A stretch of 52,149 nucleotides of DNA from Mesobacillus maritimus (GCF_023715205.1 NZ_JAMBNR010000022.1:1-52149); one strand, 5' to 3'. Positions 1 to 9,766 are shown, counted from the first letter of the stretch. Made by a program: numbers and translations. Notes: generated by a model not told the origin, from the sequence alone.

Positions 1-1
1 A

Positions 2-38
2 TCCTGAAAGTAGCAGGCATCCGCCAGCTACTTTCAGG
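2..38. repeat. Perfect inverted repeat at window edge
   Basis: Two 13-base arms (TCCTGAAAGTAGC and its complement) surround a centre that adds three more pairs after one mismatch. On the plus strand it is followed by A-rich sequence, so it is not a plus-strand terminator. On the minus strand the bases that would carry the T-run lie outside the window, so it may be a second terminator after dusB or the edge of a repeat. Confidence 0.6.
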
Positions 39-46
39 AAAAAACC

Positions 47-97
47 AAAAAAATACAAAAGCACGTTGGGAAAAACATCTCGTTTTTCTCCACGTGC
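47..97 (-). terminator. Rho-independent terminator after dusB
   Basis: On the minus strand a long stem with arms GCACGTGGAGAAAAAC and GTTTTTCCCAACGTGC is followed by TTTTG and a run of seven Ts. It lies about 80 bases beyond the dusB stop and should end the folate-dusB transcript. Confidence 0.8.
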
Positions 98-175
98 TTT
101 AATTTAGGGACTTATCAGACAGCCCCTCTTGTCTTTAACACATGCATTATATGGAAACTTAATTTAAAAGTCAAA

Positions 176-1180
176 TTACACAGCTTTTGACTCTGGTTCT
201 TCCATCTTTGCTTCTACTTCATCAACATAGTTCGTTAATAACGTTACAAGCTGGTCGCGGGTTTCGCATTCATTTACCCCATTACGAACTTTTGCGTTGC
301 CGCGAATTCCTTTTAGATACCAAGCTGCATGCTTTCGCATTTCTCGAACTGCAATATTTTCATTCTTAAGCGCGATTAGGCGATCTAGATGAAGAAGGCA
401 CACATCGATTTTTTCACGCACAGACGGTTCACCCATTAATTCACCCGTCTCTAAATACTTAACTGTTCGATAAATCATCCACGGGTTTCCTAAAGCTGCA
501 CGTCCAATCATAACCCCGTCAACACCTGTTTCATCTAACATTCTTTTTGCATCTTGAGGCGTCATAACGTCCCCGTTCCCGATAAGCGGGATATTAATGG
601 ATTGTTTCACTTCACGAATGATATCCCAGTTTGCTGTGCCTTCATACATTTGCACGCGCGTTCGGCCATGAAGAGCGACCGCACTGCCGCCTGCGCGTTC
701 AACCGCTTGTGCATTTTTCACAGCATAGATATGGTTTTCATCCCAACCCATACGCATTTTAACAGTTACTGGTTTATCGACTGCATCTACAACCGCTGCC
801 ACCATATCGTAGATTTTGTTTGGATCTAGCAACCATTTAGCCCCTGCATCACATTTGGTGATTTTAGGAACAGGACACCCCATATTAATATCAATAATCG
901 CTGCATTTGTGTTTTTATCAACAAAACGAGCAGCTTCAACAAGCGTTTCTTTCTTCCCACCAAAGATTTGCAAGCTTAGCGGGTATTCACGATCATCAAT
1001 ATATAACATGTCCATTGTTCTATCATTTTTAAATACGATCCCTTTATCACTAACCATCTCTGCGCATACAAGCCCCGCGCCAAACTCTTTAACAGTTAGT
1101 CTGAACGCAGAGTTACACACCCCAGCCATCGGTGCAAGAACGACAGGGTTGTCAATTTGAACATCACCAATTTTGAGCAT
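176..1180 (-). CDS. dusB: tRNA-dihydrouridine synthase DusB
   Basis: This 334-residue protein belongs to the FMN-dependent Dus family, which reduces specific uridines in the tRNA D-loop to dihydrouridine. The N-terminal half shows the TIM-barrel signature APMAGV near residue 17 and the active-site loop NMGCPVPK near residue 99. Later motifs are GRTR, GNGD and the FMN phosphate-binding segment GVDGVMIGRAALGNPW, followed by the helical tRNA-binding tail. The ATG has GGAGG five bases upstream. It is the last gene of the folP-folB-folK-yazB run and is followed by a strong terminator. In B. subtilis the next gene is lysS, which is not reached here. Confidence 0.96.
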   Translation of the reverse strand: MLKIGDVQIDNPVVLAPMAGVCNSAFRLTVKEFGAGLVCAEMVSDKGIVFKNDRTMDMLYIDDREYPLSLQIFGGKKETLVEAARFVDKNTNAAIIDINMGCPVPKITKCDAGAKWLLDPNKIYDMVAAVVDAVDKPVTVKMRMGWDENHIYAVKNAQAVERAGGSAVALHGRTRVQMYEGTANWDIIREVKQSINIPLIGNGDVMTPQDAKRMLDETGVDGVMIGRAALGNPWMIYRTVKYLETGELMGEPSVREKIDVCLLHLDRLIALKNENIAVREMRKHAAWYLKGIRGNAKVRNGVNECETRDQLVTLLTNYVDEVEAKMEEPESKAV

Positions 1181-1199
1181 TTCTACCTCCTGTTAACGA

Positions 1200-1418
1200 T
1201 TATTCCCTATCCTCGTCAGGTGGAGCTAGTTCATCCACACTAATATTAAGTATTGAAGCAACTTGATTCTTAAACCCTTCATCCGGTAAACGATTCCCTC
1301 GCTCTACTTCTCCAAGCACGGATACAGAGACACCAAGTTCTTTAGCGAAGCTTTCCTGAGTAAAACCTTTTAACTTCCGAAAAGCGCGAATACGTCTTCC
1401 CCATTTTTCTGCTTCCAT
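1200..1418 (-). CDS. yazB: Small XRE-family helix-turn-helix protein (YazB-like)
   Basis: A 72-residue protein consisting almost only of an HTH_3/XRE DNA-binding domain: residues 7-60 contain RIRAFRKLKGFTQESFAKEL, then a recognition helix in VSVSVLGEVERGNR. There is no partner domain, so it is probably a dimeric DNA-binding protein or orphan regulator of unknown target. The ATG is preceded by GAAGGAG and lies inside the 3' end of folK, overlapping by 49 bases in another frame, which implies translational coupling. The same gene occupies this place in B. subtilis; its role is not established as far as I know. Confidence 0.85.
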   Translation of the reverse strand: MEAEKWGRRIRAFRKLKGFTQESFAKELGVSVSVLGEVERGNRLPDEGFKNQVASILNISVDELAPPDEDRE

Positions 1419-1882
1419 ATTCGGACTCCTTCTCTATCGGGAACGGAATCTAACTCCCCCATCCCTGGAAACTTTATATGTGAATCTAACTCTAGTAACG
1501 GAACCATCACAAAAGCCCGTTCCGTCATCCTTGGATGTGGAACGATTAACTTCTCTGATTCTATATTTTCTTGATTATACAAAAGAATGTCAAGGTCTAA
1601 TGTCCGTGGCCCCCACACTATTTCCCTTTTTCTCCCAAGTTTCAATTCAATATTTAGCAATACGTCAAGCAACTCAAATGGATCTAAATCTGTTTTTATC
1701 TCAATAACCATGTTTAAAAACAGATCTTGTTCGGTATAGCCAACCGGATCTGTCTCGTAAACGGAAGAAGTATTTACCACCTTTACCTTCTCATGCTGAT
1801 CAAGTTGGTCAATTCCACTCATCAGGTAATGATAGCGGTCCCCGATATTTGAACCAACTGCAATATATGCTGTATTCTCCAC
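1370..1882 (-). CDS. folK: 2-amino-4-hydroxy-6-hydroxymethyldihydropteridine pyrophosphokinase
   Basis: HPPK transfers pyrophosphate from ATP to the pterin alcohol, giving the substrate for dihydropteroate synthase. The 170-residue sequence has the family signatures AVGSNIGDR near residue 8 and GPRTLDLDILLY near residue 91, the latter carrying the Asp pair that binds the two magnesium ions. The start is a GTG two bases after the folB stop, with AAGGGG upstream inside folB. Its 3' end overlaps yazB. It forms a tight folate operon with folP and folB. Confidence 0.95.
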   Translation of the reverse strand: MENTAYIAVGSNIGDRYHYLMSGIDQLDQHEKVKVVNTSSVYETDPVGYTEQDLFLNMVIEIKTDLDPFELLDVLLNIELKLGRKREIVWGPRTLDLDILLYNQENIESEKLIVPHPRMTERAFVMVPLLELDSHIKFPGMGELDSVPDREGVRIWKQKNGEDVFALFGS

Positions 1883-1884
1883 AC

Positions 1885-2244
1885 TTATCGACCCCTTGTG
1901 ATTTCAACTGCAACAGAATGATAGTGACCAGGTATAGGTGGGTCCGGCTTAATCACCTTTACATGGCATAGTGCAATCATATTGAACCTTTCTAAGGCTT
2001 TAGCGGCAATGTTTTCAGCTACAGCCTCTACTAATTTGAATGGCTCACCTTCAACGACTTCCTTACAAAGTTTATATAGCTCTGCATAATTTATTGAATC
2101 CTCTAACCGATCACTTTTCCCAGCAATAGATAGGTCCAGTTCTACTGTAAGGTCAACCGCAAAGCGCTGTCCAAGCTTTGTTTCTTCTGGAAAAACCCCA
2201 TGGTAACCGTAAAATTCCATTTTGTTAAGTTGTATTTTATCCAT
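1885..2244 (-). CDS. folB: Dihydroneopterin aldolase
   Basis: FolB cleaves 7,8-dihydroneopterin to the hydroxymethyl pterin and glycolaldehyde. The 119-residue length matches this small tunnel-fold enzyme. The signature FYGYHGVFPEETKLGQRF lies near the N-terminus, with the conserved Glu and Tyr. The C-terminal segment VKVIKPDPPIPGHYHSVAVEI includes the Lys of the active site. Its start overlaps the end of folP by eight bases, a sign of translational coupling, and folK follows at once. Confidence 0.95.
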   Translation of the reverse strand: MDKIQLNKMEFYGYHGVFPEETKLGQRFAVDLTVELDLSIAGKSDRLEDSINYAELYKLCKEVVEGEPFKLVEAVAENIAAKALERFNMIALCHVKVIKPDPPIPGHYHSVAVEITRGR

Positions 2245-3079
2245 TTTTTTGTTCCTTTCCCATTAAGGCATCCATCATTTTCGCCATTCGTGCCATTTCT
2301 TTAACATCATGGACACGTACCATTTGAACTCCCTTTTGAATCCCGTAACAAACAGTGGCGCCCGTCCCTTCTAACCGCTCATGGACAGGCAAATCAAGAA
2401 CTTGTCCAATCATCGATTTTCTTGAGGTTCCAAGAAGAACCGGATACCCAAGTTGTACAATCGTCTCGAGATTCCTCATCGTTTCAAGATTTTGTTCATG
2501 GGATTTTGCAAACCCTATTCCTGGGTCTAGAATCATTTTCTCAGGCTTTACACCAGCGATTTTAGCTAATCCAATACTCTTAAATAAGTCACTATACACA
2601 TCACGCATAAAAACACGGTAGTCCGTATTATCACGATTATGCTGAAGAATAATTGGGACATCATATTTAGCAGCAACTTTTGCCATATTAGGGTCTGCTT
2701 TCACCCCCCATATGTCATTAATAATATGAGCACCTGCTTCTAAAGCATGTTTTGCTACTTCCGATTTATAAGTGTCTACTGAAATGGCCACTTCAACATT
2801 TTGGCTAATCGCTTCAATGATTGGTGCAACCCGTTCAATTTCTTCCTCATCCGATATTTTCTTATACCCAGGCCTAGTTGATTCTCCCCCAATATCAATA
2901 ATATCGGCACCTTCTTCAACCATTTGCTGGGCACGCTTCACCGCTGCCTCAACTTGTGTATATTTCCCTCCATCAGAAAACGAGTCAGGAGTTACATTTA
3001 AAATTCCCATGATTAAAGTCTTTTGCTGATAATTCAATTGATAAGCTCCCGCCTGAATAATTCCTAGTGTTTGGTCCAT
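2237..3079 (-). CDS. folP: Dihydropteroate synthase
   Basis: FolP (Sul) condenses 4-aminobenzoate with the pterin pyrophosphate and is the target of sulfonamides. The TIM-barrel signatures are visible: ILNVTPDSFSDGG near residue 27, GADIIDIGGESTRPG near residue 59, then the DPGIGF loop and the LLGTSRKS loop. The ATG is preceded by TAGGAGGACGAA, a strong ribosome site. It heads the folP-folB-folK-yazB-dusB run. In B. subtilis pabB, pabA and pabC precede it; here only about 270 bases separate it from cysK, so the aminobenzoate genes must be elsewhere or absent. Confidence 0.96.
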   Translation of the reverse strand: MDQTLGIIQAGAYQLNYQQKTLIMGILNVTPDSFSDGGKYTQVEAAVKRAQQMVEEGADIIDIGGESTRPGYKKISDEEEIERVAPIIEAISQNVEVAISVDTYKSEVAKHALEAGAHIINDIWGVKADPNMAKVAAKYDVPIILQHNRDNTDYRVFMRDVYSDLFKSIGLAKIAGVKPEKMILDPGIGFAKSHEQNLETMRNLETIVQLGYPVLLGTSRKSMIGQVLDLPVHERLEGTGATVCYGIQKGVQMVRVHDVKEMARMAKMMDALMGKEQKNG

Positions 3080-3304
3080 TTCGTCCTCCTAGCTGCCATA
3101 ATGCATTTTCGTTTAGTTTCTTTTTTATCCCCTACCATCATACAGGATGTAACACTAACTTTCATTTGTTCAACGAGAGCTCTTCCAACTTTTTCACTAT
3201 GGAGATTCAACATATATGGATATAGCTATATTTCCACTACCGCATTCTCATTATAATAACGAAAGTTAGCACTCGCACCCTATTCAATTTCAAATCAAGC
3301 TAAC

Positions 3305-3338
3305 AAAAAAGAGGCTCAGCTGGTAGCCTGCCTCTTTT
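3305..3338 (-). terminator. Terminator after cysK
   Basis: Minus-strand hairpin with arms AAAAGAGGC and GCCTCTTTT, with the Ts continuing into TTTTTTG. It separates cysK from the folate operon. The 220 bases between it and folP hold no convincing gene. Confidence 0.85.
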
Positions 3339-3349
3339 GGTTTATTGAT

Positions 3350-4273
3350 TTAGTCAAATTGGAACAATGGCGTACTCAAGTAGCGCTCGCCATTACTTGG
3401 GATAATTGCCAAAACCTTTTTCCCTTTTCCGAGTTTCTCAGCCATTTGGACAGCTGCATATATTGCTGCTCCTGAAGAGATTCCTCCAAGAACACCAGCT
3501 TCTTTTGCTGCACGTCGCGCATATTCAAAAGCTTGTTCATTTTGAACTTGAATGATTTCATCATAGATTTGAGTATCTAAGACATCCGGTACAAAACCTG
3601 CTCCAATTCCCTGGATTTTATGCGGACCTGGCTTTCCACCTGATAATACAGGGGAATCCGTTGGTTCAACTGCTACAATTTTAATATCCTTGTAATTTTC
3701 ACGTAGAACTTTTCCTGCACCAGTAATGGTTCCTCCAGTACCAATTCCTGAAACAAATGCGTCTAATTGGTCACCCATTTGTTCAACGATTTCCGGCCCT
3801 GTAGTGCGTTCATGAACAGTTGGATTAGCAAAGTTCTTGAATTGTTGTGGCATAAAATAGCCATTTTCCTGCGCTAATGATTCTGCTTTGCTAATTGCCC
3901 CTTTCATTCCATCTGGTCCTGGCGTTAACACAAGTTCTGCGCCATAAGCTCTTAATAGATTGCGGCGCTCCATGCTCATTGTTTCTGGCATAACCAAAAT
4001 TGCTTTATAACCTTTTGCTGCAGCTACCATCGCAAGACCAATACCAGTGTTTCCACTTGTAGGTTCAATAATGGTATCTCCCGCTTTTAAATCGCCACTT
4101 TCTTCAGCTGCTTCAATCATTGCTAGTGCAATACGATCTTTTACACTGCTTCCTGGATTCATATACTCTAACTTAAGATAAACATCGGCACTATTTTCAT
4201 TTGTAAAACCATTCAACTTAACAATTGGGGTTTGACCTATCAATTCTGTTACTGAATTAGCAATTCGAGCCAT
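3350..4273 (-). CDS. cysK: Cysteine synthase A (O-acetylserine sulfhydrylase)
   Basis: A PLP enzyme that makes cysteine from O-acetylserine and sulfide. The 307 residues match the family. The PLP lysine is in the segment [13 protein letters not shown] near residue 45. The substrate-binding loop [13 protein letters not shown] is near residue 68, the glycine-rich phosphate-binding loop [10 protein letters not shown] near residue 176, and GISSGAA near residue 264. The ATG is preceded by GAGAGGG. It is monocistronic, with its own promoter overlapped by a 27-base palindrome that looks like a CymR operator, and a terminator follows. Confidence 0.96.
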   Translation of the reverse strand: MARIANSVTELIGQTPIVKLNGFTNENSADVYLKLEYMNPGSSVKDRIALAMIEAAEESGDLKAGDTIIEPTSGNTGIGLAMVAAAKGYKAILVMPETMSMERRNLLRAYGAELVLTPGPDGMKGAISKAESLAQENGYFMPQQFKNFANPTVHERTTGPEIVEQMGDQLDAFVSGIGTGGTITGAGKVLRENYKDIKIVAVEPTDSPVLSGGKPGPHKIQGIGAGFVPDVLDTQIYDEIIQVQNEQAFEYARRAAKEAGVLGGISSGAAIYAAVQMAEKLGKGKKVLAIIPSNGERYLSTPLFQFD

Positions 4274-4303
4274 TTGAATCCCTCTCTTTATTCCGAGTAT
4301 TTT

Positions 4304-4347
4304 TATTGGTTTAATTAAAATTTACCAATAGTCAAACTTATTGTCAA
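4304..4347 (-). promoter_or_regulatory. cysK sigma-A promoter with CymR-like operator
   Basis: On the minus strand TTGACA (4342-4347) is separated by 17 bases from TAAATT (4319-4324). A 27-base imperfect palindrome with arms TATTGGT and ACCAATA (4304-4330) covers the -10 and the start of transcription. CymR, the cysteine regulator of Bacillus, binds a 27-base AT-rich site with ATTGG cores and represses sulfur genes including cysK. The match is by length, core and location; binding is inferred. Confidence 0.65.
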
Positions 4348-4379
4348 TCACTTTGGCTGTAATTTATGTAAAAAAAATG

Positions 4380-4409
4380 AAAAAAGACATAAACCTTTTG
4401 GTCTATGCC
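4380..4409 (-). terminator. Terminator after yacD
   Basis: Minus-strand stem GGCATAGACC, loop AAAA, GGTTTATGTC, then a six-base T-run. It lies just after the yacD stop and before the cysK promoter. Confidence 0.85.
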
Positions 4410-4424
4410 TCTCTTTCATTTATA

Positions 4425-5297
4425 TTAACGATTTCTCTCGTTCCCATAAAACCACTCCACTTCTGCCTCACTCCAGAAAGTTTGAGCCGACACAGGAACA
4501 TCTGTTTGCTCTAAAGCTAATTGCCTGCGAATCTGATCTTTTACTTCTTCAAACGTGTACGTCTTTGCTGCTATTTTCTCATGTAGATAGATTACAGCGT
4601 AGCCATCATTAACCTGAATAGGATCAGACCACGTGCCTGGGTCCATTTCTTTTGCGGTATCGGTAAGTGGTCCGATGACTTCATCATCTTCACGGATGAC
4701 ACCTATATCTCCACCACGGTTCGCTGAAAACTCATCTATCGACCGTTCCATGGCTAACGCTGCGAAATTGGAACCGTCCTCTAACTCCGTGATTGTCTTT
4801 TCAGCTTCTTCTAATGTGCTGACAATAATCTGTGACAAATGATAGGAACTAGGAAATTCGTAGAAATCACGGTTCTCATGATAATATGACTCCATTTCTT
4901 GTTTGGATACAACAACGTCTTTGGTTAAAATCTCCTCAAGCAGCAAGCTAAGTTTAACCTGTTTTTCTAGTTCTTGATTACTTAACTGATATCCTTGAGT
5001 ACCATACAATTGCTTAAACATTGTTATTTCTTGTTCAAGAGTTTTTTTAGGTATTTTAATTTTATATTCTTTCGCTAATGTTTCAATCACCTTTGCATTG
5101 ATCATGTCGCGGAGTGTTTCTTCCCCATATCTTGTCTCAAGTTCACTTAGCCACTCTTGCCTTGTAATCTCCTCACCCGCAATGGTTGCCACGCTCTCTT
5201 TATTCGCTTTCCAATTAGAAGTAAGGAAAAAAATAACGGTGAAGACATATAAGACAGCTAGGGCCAAAACAACCAGTTTAAGTTGTTTGTTCTCCAA
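4425..5297 (-). CDS. yacD: Membrane-anchored PpiC-type peptidyl-prolyl isomerase (YacD)
   Basis: A 290-residue protein with one N-terminal membrane segment (about residues 7-27) and an extracytoplasmic body. The middle is a SurA/PrsA-type chaperone arm. The parvulin domain, about residues 155-255, contains SYHLSQIIV, the LAMERSIDE and GGDIG segments and DPIQVNDGYAVIYL. There is no lipobox cysteine, so it is a membrane-anchored relative of PrsA and probably assists folding outside the membrane. The start is TTG with GGGGGAA six bases upstream. It sits 23 bases after hslO and is followed by a terminator. Confidence 0.85.
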   Translation of the reverse strand: MENKQLKLVVLALAVLYVFTVIFFLTSNWKANKESVATIAGEEITRQEWLSELETRYGEETLRDMINAKVIETLAKEYKIKIPKKTLEQEITMFKQLYGTQGYQLSNQELEKQVKLSLLLEEILTKDVVVSKQEMESYYHENRDFYEFPSSYHLSQIIVSTLEEAEKTITELEDGSNFAALAMERSIDEFSANRGGDIGVIREDDEVIGPLTDTAKEMDPGTWSDPIQVNDGYAVIYLHEKIAAKTYTFEEVKDQIRRQLALEQTDVPVSAQTFWSEAEVEWFYGNERNR

Positions 5298-5320
5298 TTT
5301 CTGTTCCCCCAGATTTCCGC

Positions 5321-6199
5321 CTATTTTGCTTCTTTTCTAAGTTCCTCTAACTCTTCTCGCGTATATAGATACTTTTCGTTACAGAAATGGCACTGTGCTT
5401 CTGCCTGCCCATCTTCTTCAATCATTGCTGTAATTTCTTCTTCTCCAAGGCCAACAATTGCATTTTCAAACCGTTCCTTCGAACACTTGCATGTGAATGC
5501 TACAGGTAACGTCTCCAGAATGTTGACATTTTCTTCACCAAGTACTTCTTTTAGCAACTCTTCAGGAGAAAGACCTCTGTCGATTAGCTTTGAAACTGGT
5601 GGGACAGTATTAAGGCGATTTTCAATCATTGTGATCGTTTCATCTTCCGCTCCAGGCATTAGCTGAATAATAAAACCTCCAGCCGCTTTAATACTATTAT
5701 CTGGATTGACTAGTACGCCGACTCCAACGGAAGAAGGGACTTGTTCCGAAGTAGCAAAATAATAAGTAAAGTCTTCCCCTAACTCTCCAGAAACGATTGG
5801 TACCTGTCCTGTAAAATAGTCACGAAGACCAATATCTTTCACAACAGATAGCAACCCTTCGGTTCCAACTGCTCTCCGTACGTCCAGTTTGCCATGTTCA
5901 TTTAAATCAAAGTGAACATGTGGATTCGAAACGTATCCTCGAACATGTCCTTTCGCATCACTGTCGACAAGGATTAAACCAATCGGTCCGCCACCTTCTA
6001 CCTTAATCGTTAAATTTTCTTCTCCTTTTAACATTGCTCCCATCATGACACCAGCAGAGATCGTCCGCCCTAATGCAGCAGAAGCAACCGGCCAAGTATA
6101 ATGGCGACGCTGCGCTTCTCCCACTGTATCTGTGCTCTTTACCGCATAAGCCCTAACTTGTCCATTAAAAGCAAGCGCTTTTACTAAATAATCATTCAT
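5321..6199 (-). CDS. hslO: Redox-regulated chaperone Hsp33
   Basis: Hsp33 is a cytoplasmic holdase switched on when oxidation releases zinc from its C-terminal cysteine centre. The 292-residue sequence has the N-terminal [18 protein letters not shown] core and ends with the diagnostic zinc site: CKCS near residue 238 and CHFC near residue 271, the expected CxC plus CxxC arrangement. The ATG has AAAGGAG upstream. It follows coaX closely and precedes yacD, the same order as in B. subtilis. Confidence 0.96.
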   Translation of the reverse strand: MNDYLVKALAFNGQVRAYAVKSTDTVGEAQRRHYTWPVASAALGRTISAGVMMGAMLKGEENLTIKVEGGGPIGLILVDSDAKGHVRGYVSNPHVHFDLNEHGKLDVRRAVGTEGLLSVVKDIGLRDYFTGQVPIVSGELGEDFTYYFATSEQVPSSVGVGVLVNPDNSIKAAGGFIIQLMPGAEDETITMIENRLNTVPPVSKLIDRGLSPEELLKEVLGEENVNILETLPVAFTCKCSKERFENAIVGLGEEEITAMIEEDGQAEAQCHFCNEKYLYTREELEELRKEAK

Positions 6200-6232
6200 T
6201 CTGTTAACTCCTTTCTAGTTGTCACTATTAGC

Positions 6233-7012
6233 CTACCCTTTTGCAGTATCTTGATTGCGTTTATAAATCAATCTTAGTCCCTTTAACGTTAAATAAGGAT
6301 CTACCACATCGATTACCGTTGATTCGTCGGCAATCAGGCTCGCTAGTCCTCCAGTTGCAATAACAGTTGGAGCGACAGGGCTGATTGCTTTCATCCGTTT
6401 AACGATTCCCTCTACTTGTCCTACATAGCCGAATAATATTCCAGCCTGCATCGCTGCAACTGTATTCTTCCCAATCACCCCATCCGGACGAGCAATTTCA
6501 ATTCTCGGTAATTTAGCCGCTTTCGTATACAGCGCTTCTGTAGAGATTCCAATTCCAGGCGCAATCGCTCCACCCATATATTGCTTTTGCTCATTTATAT
6601 AACAATAAGTAGTAGCAGTTCCGAAATCGACGATAATTAACGGGCTTCCATACTCATGGATGGCCGCAACAGCATTAACAATTCGATCCGCCCCTACTTC
6701 ACGTGGATTTTCATATTTAATGTTTAACCCTGTTTTTATCCCAGGTCCTACAACAAAAGGTTTAATATGAAAATATTTTTGACACATTCGCTCTAAAGCA
6801 AACATGATCGGGGGAACAACCGAGGATATAATAATCCCATCAATATCTGTAGCCTTAAGATCCACATGATCAAATAATGCCTTTACAGACATCCCATATT
6901 CATCTTCACTTTTATGGCGGTTCGTTTCTATTCTCCAGTGATACTTCAATTCATCTTGGTCATATACACCTAAAACAATATTTGTATTTCCAACGTCAAT
7001 GACAAAAATCAT
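6233..7012 (-). CDS. coaX: Type III pantothenate kinase
   Basis: CoaX phosphorylates pantothenate in the first step of CoA synthesis. It belongs to the ASKHA fold and is not feedback-inhibited by CoA. The start chosen gives [11 protein letters not shown], the conserved phosphate-1 motif at the extreme N-terminus, with GGTGAG upstream; an upstream in-frame start would add 19 non-conserved residues. Other motifs are [11 protein letters not shown] near residue 100, DFGTATTY near residue 122 and GGLASL near residue 213. Length is 259 residues. It lies between ftsH, with a terminator in between, and hslO. Confidence 0.95.
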   Translation of the reverse strand: MIFVIDVGNTNIVLGVYDQDELKYHWRIETNRHKSEDEYGMSVKALFDHVDLKATDIDGIIISSVVPPIMFALERMCQKYFHIKPFVVGPGIKTGLNIKYENPREVGADRIVNAVAAIHEYGSPLIIVDFGTATTYCYINEQKQYMGGAIAPGIGISTEALYTKAAKLPRIEIARPDGVIGKNTVAAMQAGILFGYVGQVEGIVKRMKAISPVAPTVIATGGLASLIADESTVIDVVDPYLTLKGLRLIYKRNQDTAKG

Positions 7013-7092
7013 ATTTCTCACCACTTTATTAATGAAATTTTTTCGAACTGTAAAACCTGCAAACATCATACCATAACTTTTTATACCCTAAA

Positions 7093-7124
7093 AGAAAAAG
7101 ACGCCCTATAAAGCAAGGGCGCCT
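7093..7124 (-). terminator. Terminator after ftsH
   Basis: Minus-strand stem AGGCGCCCT and AGGGCGTCT around an eight-base loop, then TTTTTC. It lies 8 bases past the ftsH stop and so separates it from coaX. Confidence 0.88.
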
Positions 7125-7131
7125 TCATATA

Positions 7132-9108
7132 TTACTCTTTCGGTTTTTCGTCAGTATTCTTTTCCTCTTCAGAAGTTTTCGCTTCAGTTGTTGATGGTGC
7201 TTCTTCTCCGCTCTCTTCCTTCTTCTTGTTGATGTTGACCTTCATGTCATCATCTCCAGTGTCAACAGGAGTAGAGCTGCGATCAGGAAGTTTTCCATGG
7301 TCCGCTAAATGTCGAATTTGCTCTGCATCAAGTGTTTCAACTTCAAGCAATGTTTTAGCAATAATATCAAGCTTATCGCGATTATCTGTAAGGATTTGTT
7401 TTGCACGAGCATAGCTTTCTTTAATAATGCGTTGAATTTCCAAATCTATTTCATACGCAATGGCATCAGAATAATTTTGCTCATTGTGAATATCACGTCC
7501 AAGGAACACTTGGCCGCCTTGTGCCTGACCGAACTGAAGTGGTCCAAGCTTATCGCTCATTCCATATTCAGTCACCATTTTTCTTGCAATGTTTGTTGCA
7601 CGCTGGAAGTCATTATGAGCTCCTGTACTTACCTCACCAAAGACAATTTCTTCGGCAACGCGACCACCAAGGAGCCCAACAATCTTATCAAGAAGCTCTG
7701 GTTTTGTCATGAAGTAACGATCTTCTCTTGGCATCATTACGGCGTACCCACCAGCCTGACCTCGCGGTACAATGGTTACCTTATGAACGATATCTGCATC
7801 GTCTAAGATCAAACCAATAACGGTATGTCCACTCTCGTGGAAGGCAACAATATTTCGTTCTTTCTTGGAAATGACACGTGTTTTCTTTGCAGGACCAGCG
7901 ATAACGCGGTCTGTTGCTTCATCAATGTCTTCCATTTCAATTTTCTTCTTATTTTGGCGAGCCGCAACCAATGCTGCTTCGTTCAATAAGTTCTCAAGAT
8001 CTGCTCCAGAGAAGCCTGGAGTTCTTTGAGCAATTGCTTTCATATTGACTGAATCCGCAAGCGGTTTATTACGAGCATGCACTTTAAGAACTGCTTCACG
8101 TCCGTTTACATCTGGACGGTCAACGGTAATTTGACGGTCAAAACGCCCTGGACGTAATAATGCAGGGTCTAAAATGTCTGGGCGGTTTGTTGCCGCAACG
8201 ATGATAATTCCCTCGTTTGCACCAAAACCATCCATTTCAACAAGCAATTGGTTCAACGTTTGTTCACGTTCATCGTGTCCACCGCCTAGCCCAGCTCCAC
8301 GTTGACGACCAACAGCGTCAATTTCATCAATAAAAATAATACATGGTGCATTCTTCTTCGCATTTTCAAATAAATCACGAACACGGGACGCACCGACCCC
8401 AACAAACATTTCTACGAAGTCTGAACCACTGATTGAGAAAAAAGGAACTCCAGCTTCCCCGGCTACAGCACGAGCAAGCAATGTTTTCCCTGTACCAGGA
8501 GGTCCAACCAATAAAATTCCTTTTGGAATTCTTGCACCTAATTCAGCAAATTTACGTGGATCTTTTAAGAACTCTACCACTTCAACAAGCTCTTGCTTTT
8601 CTTCATCCGCTCCCGCTACATCCTTAAAGCGAACTTTTTTCTTCTCATCATTATAGAGCTTCGCTTTACTTTTCCCAAAGTTCATAACACGACTTCCGCC
8701 GCCTTGAGCTTGGTTTAGTAAGAAGAAGAATAAAATAAAGATGATTACGAACGGAATGATGGACGTTAAGAATGTAACCCAGCCGCTCGTTTCTTTTGCC
8801 GGGAGTACTTCTACATTAACCGTTTCAGCGACGGCCCGTATTTCTGCCAACTGTGCCTCGCTATTCCAAACATACGTGATAAACGACTCGTTTTCCTCGG
8901 CACCTTTCATTTGTCCTCTTACCTCATAAACGCCACGTTCAGGCTGTATGGTAAGTGACTCAACTTGGCCGTTCTCAAGGTTATCAATAAATTCATGATA
9001 AGCAATTGGTTGTGTAGGTTGATTGCTTCCATTGAAGAAACTGACAACACCGATGATTACTAAAAATATTAATAAATAAAAGATGGTATTCCGGAAAATC
9101 CGATTCAT
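7132..9108 (-). CDS. ftsH: ATP-dependent zinc metalloprotease FtsH
   Basis: A membrane-bound AAA+ protease that degrades misfolded membrane proteins and some regulators. Two transmembrane segments (about residues 8-25 and 112-132) flank the extracytoplasmic domain. The AAA module follows, with Walker A GPPGTGKT at 202-209, Walker [10 protein letters not shown] and the SRH segment. The zinc site HESGH lies near residue 425. The C-terminal 35 residues are acidic and low-complexity. The ATG has GGAGGTAAGG upstream. It lies downstream of tilS-hpt with a 106-base gap. Confidence 0.98.
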   Translation of the reverse strand: MNRIFRNTIFYLLIFLVIIGVVSFFNGSNQPTQPIAYHEFIDNLENGQVESLTIQPERGVYEVRGQMKGAEENESFITYVWNSEAQLAEIRAVAETVNVEVLPAKETSGWVTFLTSIIPFVIIFILFFFLLNQAQGGGSRVMNFGKSKAKLYNDEKKKVRFKDVAGADEEKQELVEVVEFLKDPRKFAELGARIPKGILLVGPPGTGKTLLARAVAGEAGVPFFSISGSDFVEMFVGVGASRVRDLFENAKKNAPCIIFIDEIDAVGRQRGAGLGGGHDEREQTLNQLLVEMDGFGANEGIIIVAATNRPDILDPALLRPGRFDRQITVDRPDVNGREAVLKVHARNKPLADSVNMKAIAQRTPGFSGADLENLLNEAALVAARQNKKKIEMEDIDEATDRVIAGPAKKTRVISKKERNIVAFHESGHTVIGLILDDADIVHKVTIVPRGQAGGYAVMMPREDRYFMTKPELLDKIVGLLGGRVAEEIVFGEVSTGAHNDFQRATNIARKMVTEYGMSDKLGPLQFGQAQGGQVFLGRDIHNEQNYSDAIAYEIDLEIQRIIKESYARAKQILTDNRDKLDIIAKTLLEVETLDAEQIRHLADHGKLPDRSSTPVDTGDDDMKVNINKKKEESGEEAPSTTEAKTSEEEKNTDEKPKE

Positions 9109-9214
9109 CCCTTACCTCCTCCCACGAATCAACAGACTATACTAAATATTATCACATAAAATTATTGCTACACAAGGAATTACCCTTGTTAGACGTAAGT
9201 GTTTTAGCCAATTC

Positions 9215-9766
9215 CTACTCTGTCTTCGTTGAATAAACTTCAGGTTTCAGCACTCCAATATATGGTAAATTACGGTACTTTTCTGCGTAATCCAAACCAT
9301 AACCTACAACAAATTCATCTGGAACGATAAATCCTACATAATCAGCCTGAAGGTCAACTTTACGTCCTGATGGTTTGTCTAAAAGTGTCACAATCTTAAT
9401 GGATTTTGCCTTACGATAACGGAATAGTTCCACCAAATAACTTAAAGTTAGTCCACTATCAATAATATCTTCAATGATAAGAATATCTCTTCCTTCAACA
9501 GAAGTATCCAAATCCTTTAGAATTTTAACCTCTCCCGATGAAACAGTTGAATTACCGTAACTAGAAACATCCATGAAATCCATTTCCAAGTAAGTGTCCA
9601 TTCGCTTCAACAAATCACTCATGAATGGCATTGCGCCCTTTAAAACCCCAATCGCAAGTGGGAAGCGGTCTTTATATTCCTCTGTTAAGCCTGCTGCTAA
9701 TTCTTTCGTTTTTTCTTGTAATTCTTCCTCTGAAATTAATACCTTTTCAATGTCGTTTTTCATCAT
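9215..9766 (-). CDS. hpt: Hypoxanthine phosphoribosyltransferase
   Basis: A purine salvage enzyme joining PRPP to hypoxanthine or guanine. The PRPP-binding motif [15 protein letters not shown] is near residue 100, with upstream [12 protein letters not shown] and downstream [18 protein letters not shown], all typical of bacterial HPRT. The chosen start gives [15 protein letters not shown], matching the family N-terminus, with a GGGGG ribosome site. An upstream in-frame start would add nine residues. The gene begins inside the 3' end of tilS (20-base overlap), so translation is probably coupled as in B. subtilis, where both proteins also interact with FtsH. Confidence 0.95.
   Translation of the reverse strand: MMKNDIEKVLISEEELQEKTKELAAGLTEEYKDRFPLAIGVLKGAMPFMSDLLKRMDTYLEMDFMDVSSYGNSTVSSGEVKILKDLDTSVEGRDILIIEDIIDSGLTLSYLVELFRYRKAKSIKIVTLLDKPSGRKVDLQADYVGFIVPDEFVVGYGLDYAEKYRNLPYIGVLKPEVYSTKTE

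Noticed and set aside
3064-3213. A 49-codon minus-strand frame overlapping the folP start, in the place where pabC would end.
   Set aside because: No ribosome site before its ATG and no similarity to PabC or any family I know; probably chance.
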